From Apostichopus japonicus (lineage: Eukaryota; Echinodermata; Holothuroidea; Aspidochirotida; Stichopodidae): a stretch of DNA of 64,000 nt. Every line of letters begins with the position of its first letter. Position 1 is the first letter of the stretch. The stretch covers positions 8,160,501 through 8,224,500 of the forward strand of contig NC_092571.1 in the NCBI RefSeq assembly GCF_037975245.1. The letters are read 5' to 3'. Below are positions 24,316-35,800 of this stretch, one piece after another. The notes below the pieces were generated by a model. The model was given only the letters and a program-made list of their open reading frames with translations. It made no database searches and was not told the DNA's origin. Both the position numbers and the translations under genes were made by a program.

Positions 24316-26824
24316 GCGTTCATTCATACACTACCATTTGTGTGGGGGAAAAATCATAAAACAAAACATTTTTGGTTACATATAACCAAAGATTTATTAA
24401 AGTGATGCCCCGTAATTTTACCGTGCGTTACTCACAGGATTAACCACGGTCAGCTGACCTGAATGGACCAATAGGATTTAGGAATCTTTACTAAGTATGA
24501 ATGAACATCAATTTTCTCCCACAAAGGGGGAGGACAAAATACTCAACTTAGTGCCCTTCCTCCCACTGCCACAACAGGATGGGGGGGGGAGGGGGAGAAA
24601 GAGGGGCAAAAAAACAAACCAATATGAAAATATGTCGGAGTTGACACATTATCTTATCAGGTGTAGAATATTCCCAATAAATAAGATCTCACAACCGTAT
24701 TGAAACCGAGTGATGAAACCAGGCAGTGACCGGTTTTTCTATTTTTTTTTGGTTTCAAATATTTGAGATACAATTATGTGACACAATTAACTCTAAGACT
24801 CTGGTAGAAAAATATCGGAAGGCAAAATATATAGCAAACTTATCATACACATCACTATTAGCCCTGGGAAGAGGGAGTTCAGGGATAGAGAATTAACAAA
24901 CATTCCCATCTATTACTACTACTGGTCAATAGGAACCCAACAATATAAAATCAAAGAATAATAATGAAGTTTCAAAAGAGAATTAGTAGAATGGAGGGGG
25001 AAGGGGAAATTAGTCCCCTGAAAATTTGAAAAGATTCCAAAGAAGCCATCAGGAGTTAACCTTAGAATTTAGCTGGTTTATAAAGGTTTACATCGCTAAA
25101 ATTGTAACTCAATTCCACTTCACACCGACAGCATTGATTGATATACGGCCACGTTCTCGATACAAATCTTCAAACTTTTTCTTATGAACCCCCCCACTCT
25201 TGAAATGAGCTGGTGACTGCCTTACCTGCACTGAATAACGATAACACAAATTGCTTCTTCTGCCTAGTGTTAAAAAACAATGAGGCTTGACTAGGTAGAC
25301 CAACCGACCCCCACGCCTAACTGATTGTTGATGTTATCTCAAATTTTTTTTTGCAAACTTATATTGGTTGATACTATCTATTGTGACCCTAAATCCAGTC
25401 GGGGGGGGTACCAAAAAAACAAAGACAATAAAGCAATATGTACAATACGATTATTTTCTGTAAAAAGGAATTTTGTTTGAAAATGAAACAGGTAAAAGAT
25501 TTTTACAGAGATTAAAGAAACAAAACAAAGAAAAAGGCCATGATAAAAATCAAGCGGCACTGATTTAAATGAGTAACGACATCAATGTCTAAAGAGAATT
25601 ACATCTCACAGTTTAAGCAATGAACCTTACCCAAAACTAGGGCTTGAAACTAAACATGAAAAGCATCTTTTTATGGCAGTATAAAATGCATTGGTAGACA
25701 AATATATCTTACCGCAAAAACCACCTGTAGTTTTAAACTATGAAATAACAAGTTATAACGCACAGCTTTAGACGAAAATGTTTTTTCCCCTTCTAAAATG
25801 GAAGTATCCACAATTGAGAAAGAGAGAGGGAAGGGGCAGGCATTAGGAAGATGGGAGGGGAAACTCTTTTGTTGGTAGGGGTGGGTGGGGGGGGGAAGAA
25901 AGTTGAGATTTACTTTGCTCAGAATAAATACAAAATCAGTTCAGTATCCACCACAGCAGATCCGTCTTGTTCATACACTTTCCAAAAACTGACTCTACTC
26001 TGCTATTAATGTTAATGGTAATGAGTCTAATGACTAGCATTAATCTGCTTTGACCAATTTGAATTTTCCAGTCATTTAACTTATTTAAAAAAAAAATGCC
26101 ATTAACAGAGCAAAACTTGACTGTCCTGACCCATATTCTTGCAACTGACTTCTGAATGATTGATGGGCACACACGACGACCGTCTTCGGTTAACGACCGG
26201 TGCTCGGTCACGTCGCATGCAAAATTGTTGCCCATGATTGGTTTCACATGCGATATTAGATGTGAGCCGGAAAAAAAATGTTATTTGAGAAAACACTACA
26301 TGTTGACTTGTTAATTTAGCCCAATTTAAGCTGACACACTGCCCAACTACTATCCATGATTTTCCATTGTAATACTGTTGAGTCGAGGTGGGAGGGTGGT
26401 GGGTATTTTCAGTCAGTGGCAGATACAGCGTCCCATCCATCCCGAAGTCTGGAGATTCTCTCGTGGCTCTTATCAACATTTTAGTCTTGAGAATTATGCC
26501 CTGGGGCCAATTATAGGACATTGTCCATTCCATGAGATGTTCATTTTTTAAATACCCCTATTAAGAAACATGATGAACCCTTGCGTGTGTTCAAAGTTTA
26601 CCTCCCCCTGTATCACCTGGCTTTTAGCAAAATGTTTCCAATATCCTCCTCCGGCCACAACCGAGATATACGATATGCATGAGACACACCGCCAGAACGC
26701 AGAGCATTTTCTTTGGCATGCAAATGAACACCTTAAGTTTGTAATGCGAAATATGATAAACACGTCTGCCCATTGCAACACCTTGCTTTACATAATTTTT
26801 CTTAGATTTTTTTTAATTTATGAT

Positions 26825-27010
26825 TTACAGTCTTGTTCAGGGCCAAGGCCCTCTCACACGACTTTACAACTTAATCCCTGGTCATTGGTAACTTTTCACA
26901 CCCACACACCAGAGTCAATCAATCTCTCCTGGGGCACCACAATGCACCAAATCTATACATGTCCCCCAGGGGACTTCCCATAGGGTGCAGCCACAAACCA
27001 GCGCACGCAA
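26825..27010 (-). mobile_element. SINE-tail fragment, minus orientation
   Basis: It shares AAGGCCCTCTCACACGACTT, GGTCATTGGTAA and CACACCCA with the reverse complement of 47,890-48,110, so it is the same family in the opposite orientation. No tRNA-like head is recognisable, so it appears truncated. Confidence 0.65.
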
Positions 27011-29799
27011 TTATATTTACCTCGCAGTTACCTCTAAGTTACATCGCAAGCAAACGGGGGAAACTGCAGGAAGCACCGTCTCAAGTTAAGTCAAAGCCGT
27101 CCAAATCGCAAACATCATGACTTTCAGATAGTACGAGTCAGGGGTGAAAGGTTGAGTTTATTTTTAGAGATACAAGTTAACGTTTAAGGCAAAATGAAAC
27201 CCTGAATCATGCTTTAAAGGTGCTTAGAATTCATGACATTTTTTTGTGTTCGACATTGTACAATGCTGCGTAGGCTGACAATTCCAAAAGGTTCTTGAAC
27301 CAAAAAAAAAAAAAAAAGGCCTGAATAACCACTCTTAGCTCAATTGTGCCGGTATTTGATACGCTTTGGCAGTTACAAACTTAAAGTGACTGGTTTTATA
27401 CAACTTGGCAAACCTTTGGTCTGAAGTAAATGTTTTTTCACAGACCTAAAAATAAAACTCGAAAAGGACCAGAACCACAGAAATAGATAATAGATTTATC
27501 ATAAGGTAAAGTAACAATGACAGGTTTGTTCCACACCGGTAAATTCCGACAAGTCTTTTATTTGACTTGCTGAGTACAAACATGTACGGACAATTTTTTA
27601 TATGTGTACGCATCGACCCATAGCATTTTGTAAGTGACAAACTTTAAAGCCTTTCAAAACTGGTACAAAAGTCTTGCACTAACGTATTCCATGACACGTT
27701 ATAGTTCACATAAAGCGTGGGTCCTAAACATTCCCCTATGGTCCCAGTTTGCTTTAAGGGCCTATTAGCTTAACCCCCACTCTTTGTGGAGGGGGAGGGG
27801 AGGGGGAATAGCTAGAAGGTGAGATCTTTGGTAAACATAGAAGATATCAGTTTTCTGGTCTTTCTTCAAACTTCCCCACATCAGACGAAGGTTACACAAG
27901 AGACATAAACATTGGGATATTGAGTTTGTCTGTGACTTTTTATTGTTTTACTGGGCTCACAAAACAAGGAAAAATTAATCTATTTAAGAAAACAGAAAAC
28001 CCAAACCCTGCCACTAAACACCTTTTTTAATGAGCCATTGTCACAAATTCCAGTGGCTATGTTGTAAAGGTAAATCCTAGCAAGAATTGCAAGTCCTACC
28101 AAATATTTTTGTAGACTTAAAATTACGGCACGTTTCTTCATGAGCCCTCTAGCAAGTTTCGAGTTAACCACGCCTTCGATGCAAAATGCAGCTCTCACAA
28201 TTGACACCGACGTTTGGCTGACAGTATCGCAGCTAGATGTGAAGGTGTCTATTCTCCGAAATGACCTTCGACCTCTTGGCATCTCATAATCTCAGTCAAC
28301 CGCATGAAGTTCATAAAATGGGATCAAACTGGGATTACAAGATTAGACTGGGGGGATTCAACTAACTTGTTGGCCGATTCCAACCGACCAGACATGAAAA
28401 TCACTAACAGCAATTTCCCATAATTAATTAATTGTATAATTTAATTACTAATAATAATTAACAAAATCGAAGAAAGAAAAAAAAATGGAAAAAGAGAAGA
28501 AAAAAAATGTCTTACTAAAATCCAACATGGATTAAAATATTTGCCTTCATTCAAGGTTAAGAATCTAGTACCCCACATATCTTTGAAAAGTTAATTATAC
28601 CCTTTATCACCATGCAGCAAGCAACTTTACGAGAAAAGTTACATAAAAAAAAGTTTTCTTTTAAAAACGGAAAGATTGTTGCGAGAAGATTTCAGTCTAC
28701 CCCCATCATCAAGTTATGAAAGATAGACTTACGTAAAACGAGCCGTTTTAAGATACAATGACCGCAGATATCGAACAAAGGTAGAAAACATACATCGTAA
28801 GAGGATTTTACAATGGAAAAACAAAAAAAAGAATGGGTATACAAAATTTAAGTCTGAAAAGGTTTAAGTATCAGAGACGGAACACGTTGATAAAAATTTG
28901 ACACATTTCGTACAAAATTTTTAAGGAAGTGATTCACAAAGTTAAGTAGGCCATATGATAATTAAATTTTCGTAAAAATATATCTAGACGAAAAGGAAAG
29001 CCTCTCTCTCGAAAAAAAATAACACACAGAAAACAAAAATGTATTGTAAAAATTAAGAAAACTTGTGATCTCATACTTTTTGATCTTAGCTCAACTTTTA
29101 GTGCCTTAGTATCCCAACATTTCTTTTTCCGGCTTGGTGACTGCAATGTTTACCTTTAAAATCTTGGCGACCCACCAGTGGGGGGTTGCTGTGGCCTGGG
29201 GAAGGGGTATATAGAGGGGAAGTGTTCCCCCTCCCCTTGAATTTGAGAATTTTTTATCATGTCATTATGGGTACTTAGTTGCAAACTGGTATTCTATTTC
29301 GCATATTTGAAGTTATAAATGTTCAACATTTTTTCCCATTTGTCTTCCTTCTTTATCATCCAAACTATTTTTCGGTGAACCTTTCCAACTTTTTTGGCGA
29401 TCGTAATAAGAAATGGCCGTGACCCACACTTTGAACACCGAGGGTTTTAAAGGGACCAATCAGAAATTATCACAGCACATTTTAAATAACACTTCTTTGT
29501 TAGCTGCTAAAAGTTTGCTTAATGATTATGAACTTTTCCAGGTCCACATTCACAATTTAAAATTTTTTCATTTTATGTTACTCTGACATCGGAATCTCTT
29601 TAAAGGAGTAAAAAAACTTGGAGAAATGTGTTCGACTAAATAGGTAGAAGATGAAGTCTGGCAAATATCGGGAAGGATTAAAAGATACTTTTCATCGGAC
29701 GTTTCTCACCACCACCACTTGCCCCGTCACTCCTTTACATCGGCCCAGTCCAATAGAATGAGAGAATCTGTAAAACACCGGACGTCTCTACACCACACG

Positions 29800-29829
29800 T
29801 TACCTCATCTCCTGGTTAAATTTAATTTT
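29800..29829 (-). CDS. GOLIM4: GOLIM4 exon 21 (terminal coding exon with stop)
   Basis: The acceptor is preceded by a long pyrimidine tract (catcctcttcttcttccgctgcag region, 29830-29860), the strongest acceptor below exon 20. In the required phase 0 it encodes KIKFNQEMR and then TAA. The resulting 712-residue total is close to the human length. With only nine residues and no clear homology, this is the best candidate and not a certainty. The 3' UTR would continue to lower coordinates. Confidence 0.55.
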   Translation of the reverse strand, partial: KIKFNQEMR

Positions 29830-32800
29830 CTGCAGCGGAAGAAGAAGAGGATGAGGCAAAGAGTCAATCTCAACGGCACATTTTTAATCTTTTTTCACTA
29901 ATTAATAAGTAATTAATTAAGAGATAATTTCGATGACAGACGATATACAAGATTAATTTTTTTTTTAGTCTACGCTGTTAATTGAAATCCCAAATCTTGA
30001 TATTATGTTGGATATGGTCGTTTGGATTTAAAACTATTTTTTAATCCGATAAAACCTATCTTTCTCACAAAAGTGCATTACAGAAGTGGTCATGGCCCGT
30101 GTCCCTCGGAAAGCTTTATAATTTTGTAGTCCATCTGTCCTTGAAATTTTGAGCGTTTTTATTTAATATTCGTTAATATTCGTTTCCCTTTCGAGTCTTA
30201 TCGCTCTGTAAGAATATTCACTTTCGTCGGTGGACGAAAGATTTGTACATTATGAAACAAAAATATAAATAAAGCTTAAAATGGGCCTGAAAGGTTCCAG
30301 CGATTATCCTTACACGACGAACTTTCGGCAAACGAAATATCCCTTTAAACATCAGATATTCATCAATAATAGTGGCTGGACTACCTAGTTTAGTCGTTAA
30401 TGTCACATCCGAACAACGAACGTAATAACTCAAGAAAAACAAAAATGTAGGATACATTTGTGGTTTCGAATTAGAAAATTTACAACGTATTTGAATAATT
30501 TGTCACAGACAAATGCATGGGATGTTCATTTCTTGATCTGATCTGCCAAAAGTAAACAATTATTTCTTGAAAGGTTATATTTAGAATGTCTAAACAAATT
30601 ACTTAGTTAAATAGTCTGGATAAATTGATATTGTGAAAAAAAAATACAAGGATAAACGACATAAAAAATTGCATTCATACTTGTCTATTTTTGTTGTAGG
30701 ACATTGACGAATTGACAGTCAGCTTCTCCCGAAAGTGATACTCTTTTTATTTGAGCTTACATGTGGATCCACCCCACTCCCCCCCCCCAACCCCATTTGA
30801 ACCCCAAACAAAAAACTAGAAGATGTTAAACACAGCCCTTACATGTAGGCCTAATTATATAGGCTTCAATAACGTCCCGAATACGCCTCAGAATGCACTA
30901 TTTCGCATCTAAAATTTTCCGTTTTTCTGTGGTGAGCACCCCCAGACCCCCCCTACTTCGTACCCAGGACCACGCCCCACGCCTTCTCAAAATCCTGGCG
31001 CTAGTTGGATACTTACATCTTGTTTATCATCTTCGTTTGATTCTTCTTTTGCCGGGTGGTCAAGAACGGGTGGATTATTAATAACGTCGTTCATCTGGGC
31101 ATCTAGATAGGGAGGCCGGAAACAGAGTTAGGTTTTACGACCGGCCATAATCAAATTTAAAAACACTTCTCAACAAGTGACAACAGTATAGCAAAAAAAG
31201 AAGGATTCCTGATTACTGGAATTTAAGGAGCGGTAGCTTCTGAATGTCGTCCCCCCCCCATCCCCCCGACAAAGAAATGACGATATAGAGATTGCGGCCT
31301 ACTTAGGGCTGGATGGCTCGGTTGTTAGAAAACAGGCCACGTAATCCATCTTGGTTATTGACAATCTTCAAAACAAGATATAAACACTGATTTTACTTCA
31401 TCAAAAAGTCTGTGAGTACCACTGCTTGTAATTACAAAACATATTCATTTATTTAGTTATTTGAAAAAGTTACTTTAATGAACAAACAGGGCAACTATTT
31501 CCTTCTGAGGAGTGAGATAAACTGAGAAGATCAGCAGACTGACTGCTCGGTATTTAATTTTGCTCGGAACGAAAAAATAAAATGAAAAAAATGAAGAGGA
31601 GGAGGAGGAGCAAACTGCATTGTTGTGAAATACCGCTGCGATGGGTACAGCCAAATCTCACCATTTATGCGAAAGTCAGAGACCGGTTAAAAATGAATCA
31701 CTACTAACCATCGATTTCAGGATGGTCTAAGCCTTGGTGTTGCTCACCATTTATGAGAAAGTCAGAGACCAGTTAAAATGAATCATTACTAACCATCGAT
31801 TTCAGGACGGTCTAAGCCTTGGTGTTGCTCACCATTTATGAGAAAGTGAGAGACCGGTTAAAAATGAATCATTACTAACCATCGATTTCAGGACGGTCTA
31901 AGCCTTGGTGTTGCTCACCATTTATGAGAAAGTCAGAGACCGGTTGAAAATGAATCATTACTAACCATCGATTTCAGGACGGTCTAAGCCTTGGTGTTGC
32001 TCACCATTTATGAGAAAGTCAGAGACCGGTTAAAATGAATCATTACTAACCATCGATTTCAGGACGGTCTAAGCCTTGGTGTTGCTCACCATTTATGAGA
32101 AAGTCAGAGACCGGTTAAAAATGAATCATTACTAACCATCGATTTCAGGACGGTCTAAGCCTTGGTGTTGCTCACCATTTATGAGAAAGTCAGAGACCGG
32201 TTAAAATGAATCATTACTAACCGTCGATTTCAGGACGGTCTAAGCCTTGGTGTTGCTCACCATTTATGAGAAAGTCAGAGACCGGTTAAAAATGAATCAT
32301 TACTAACCATCGATTTCAGGACGGTCTAAGCCTTGGTGTTGCTCACCATTTATGAGAAAGTCAGAGACCGGTAAAAATGAATCATTACTAACCATCGATT
32401 TCAGGACGGTCTAAGCCTTGGTGTTGCTCACCATTTATGAGAAAGTCAGAGACCGGTTAAAAATGAATCATTACTAACCATCGATTTCAGGACGGTCTAA
32501 GCCGTGGTGCTGCTCATCATTTATGAGAAAGTCAGAGACCGGTTAAAAATGAATCATTACTAACCATCCATTTCAGGAGGGTCTAAGCCTTGGTGTTGCT
32601 CACCATTTATGAGAAAGTCAGAGACCGGTTAAAAATGAATCATTACTAACCATCGATTTCAGGACAGTCTAAGCCTTGATGTTGCTCACCATTTATGAGA
32701 AAGTCAGAGACCGGTTAAAATGAATCATTACTAACCATCCATTTCAGGAGGGTCTAAGCCTTGGTGTTGCTCACCATTTATGAGAAAGTCAGAGACCGGT

Positions 32801-35800
32801 TAAAAATGAATCATTACTAACCATCGATTTCAGGACGGTCTAAGCCTTGGTGTTGCTCACCATTTATGAGAAAGTCAGAGACCGGTTAAAAATGAATCAT
32901 TACTAACCATCTATTTCAGGACGGTCTAGGCCTTGGTGTTGCTCACCATTTGAGTAAGTCAGAGACCGGTTAAAATGAATCATTACTAACCATCGATTTC
33001 AGGATGGTCTAAGCCTTGGTGCTGCTCACCATTTATGAGAAAGTCAGAGACCGGTTAAAATGAATCATTACTAACCATCTATTTCAGGACGGTCTAGGCC
33101 TTGGTGTTGCTCACCATTTGAGTAAGTCAGAGACCGGTTAAAATGAATCATTACTAACCATCGATTTCAGGACGGTCTAAGCCTTGGTGTTGCTCACCAT
33201 TTATGAGAAAGTCAGAGACTGGTTAAAAATGAATCATTACTAACCATCGATTTCAGGACGGTCTAAGCCTTGGTGTTGCTCACCATTTATGAGAAAGTCA
33301 GAGACCGGTTAAAAATGAATCATTACTAACCATCGATTTCAGGACGGTCTAAGCCTTGGTGTTGCTCACCATTTATGAGAAAGTCAGAGACCGGTTAAAA
33401 ATGAATCATTACTAACCATCGATTTCAGGACGGTCTAAGCCTTGGTGTTGCTCACCATTTGAGTAAGTCAGAGACCGGTTAAAAATGAATCATTACTAAC
33501 CATCAATTTCAGGACGGTCTAAACTTTGGTGTTGCTCACCATTTATGAGAAGGTCAGAGACCGGTTAAAATGAATCATTACTAACCATCGATTTCAGGAC
33601 GGTCTAAGCCTTGGTGTTGCTCACCATTTATGAGAAAGTCAGAGACCGGTTAAAATGAATCATTACTAACCATCGATTTCAGGACGGTCTAAGCCTTGGT
33701 GCTGCTCATCATTTATGAGAAAGTCAGAGACCGGTTAAAATGAATCATTACTAACCATCGACTTCAGGACGGTCTAAACCTTGGTGTTGCTCACCATTTT
33801 TGAGAAAGTCAGAGACCGGTTTAAATGAATCATTACTAACCATCGATTTCAGGACGGTCTAAGCCTTGGTGTTGCTCGTCTTCGCCTACATCAGGATTTT
33901 GTACGACGTCCTCCTCTCCAGGGTCTCCATCTTTTGCGACAAATTCCCTGGTGAGATGCAAAAATGTGCGACGAAAGTTGGTACATTTGTTTTAAATTGA
34001 CATTAAATTGGACATTAAATGGACATCAAATGGACACAAAATGGACATGGACAATTAAAAGGACATTTGTTTGAAATGTTACGTTAACACATCCGCATGC
34101 AAAGTGGAAGGCAATTACACCGGGATACTTTTAAAAAAAAGTAGCACGGCATCCATTTTGTTTGTATTTTTGTTACTATTAAGCAACAGTGCCATGACTC
34201 ACAGCTTCTCAGAATCCATATTCATGATACGTGCAGACTATCGGTACGGGCTTGAAGGCATAATCGCGTGGCTGAAGTTGATTTTTTTGACAAAATTGCT
34301 GGAAATTGTCTCCGTCTTTGGCTACAACTACATCTTCACAGTGACATTTCACATCGGGCAGATATTAATTTCTAAAAATTTGGTGACATTTTGTCATTCC
34401 CAAAGGATTTCATTTTCAGGGATTGGTTAACGAGAAGATTTATAATAGGAAAGTCAAGCTTCTGAAGAACATATTCTATGATGACATAACAGAACCTACC
34501 CCCACCCTCCCCCACCCCCACTGTGAACCACTTCCTGGAGTAGTTGAAGCTTTAGCCAGTCAAAATAGGTCAGTTTAATTCAACCACATCTCGAGTTCGG
34601 AACAAGATATTGAGTTATAAGTGGAATATATTTCTCGTATAACATGAGTGTTACAATTTCTGTCACTCACGTATCCTTTTCAAAATCAACCCGAGAAAGC
34701 AGTTATCTCTTTGACCCTCAGCATCCACATATGGAAGTTTGTAAGTTAAAATGGCTCGAATAAGCTTGCACTTAACACATCAGTTTTGCAATGTAATCAA
34801 CAGTTGCAGCTCATTTTAAATTTTGTAGGCCCATTTGGAAGACCCTCCCAGATGGCAAAACTGTGGATTGTACTTAGAATGAGAACCCCCCTTGTTACTT
34901 TAGCTGAAACCAGGGCTCAAACCCCCTGGCCTCCAGTATGCTAGATTACCTCATCACAAACACAACTGTAGTTGTAGAAGTTGGCAAGCTGTATCCTTGC
35001 CCTATGACTACAGAGTTCGCAGTAAGCTTTCAAATTTTCCATTTTCCAATGTAAAGTGCAGTGTTAGCTCAGTGGTTAATGCCGGTGCCTTTCAATCATA
35101 AGGTCCCCGGTTCGAGTCACTCCCAGATTAATGTATGTCGTCCAGTTACAGAGTTGTTGACAATTAACAATTCATAATCATGGAAGTTAAATATGAATGT
35201 AAGAGACTGACTTCGGTCAGCTTGCGGCTTTGATAAGGCAATGATGGCTTCTTTGCGGGTTCCTGCTTGCAGGAGGTACACACATACAAGTACCACCGTG
35301 TCGGCAAGGATCAGGTTTACCTTTGGTCGTTTGGACTGTCGCTGTCTTCGGGTTTGTTGTCGTCGATATTCGACTCTTCGTCCTTATCTTCCTCTCCGGC
35401 ACCTTGGACTCTGGCTTGAAGCTGTAACTTCAAAAGGAAAAAAGGCAGGAAAAAAAAATTGAAAAATATAAAGGAAAATTAACATGAAATAAAGTGTGAT
35501 ATACAAGACAAGCAAAGTGAAGAGATTTGATTTGATAATTTCAGACTTCTGTCAAAAGAACCGTGACACCAGTGACCCAAAGATAACTGTTAGGGACATT
35601 TTCAAAACATGAAAAAAAATTCTAATTTTTTTTTAAAAAAGGGCAAAATACTGTAGCATTTTCATGCTTAAATTTTGAAGCGATCAAAGATTCTGTTGGG
35701 AATGGAAAGTGTAATGTCGTAACAGAAATGAAGGGAAATGCACTCCTTTCAATCAGGTCAGCGATACTTTTCAACAAAACTACACAGAGGTTTCACTTCC

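Larger units (their letters stand above)
23451..29799 (-). other. Downstream flank of GOLIM4, partly likely 3' UTR
   Basis: No coding exon supported after the proposed stop at 29800. Minus-strand AATAAA sequences occur, for example around 27,940 and 27,160, but I cannot tell which is used. The region holds the foldback at 24154, a SINE fragment at 26825 and many A/T and G/C homopolymers. ORFs at 25,936-26,533 and 26,570-26,983 overlap each other and repeats and look spurious. Confidence 0.4.

Noticed and set aside
26102-26983. ORFs of 103-143 codons on both strands
   Set aside because: They overlap on opposite strands, run through a SINE fragment and have no splice logic or recognised family.
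28244-28291. Alternative GOLIM4 terminal exon (IMRCQEVEGHFGE then stop)
   Set aside because: The phase fits, but the acceptor has a poor pyrimidine tract compared with the one at 29,830.
35060-35130. tRNA gene
   Set aside because: A and B boxes are present, but the anticodon and acceptor stems do not close properly and the unit continues as a SINE.
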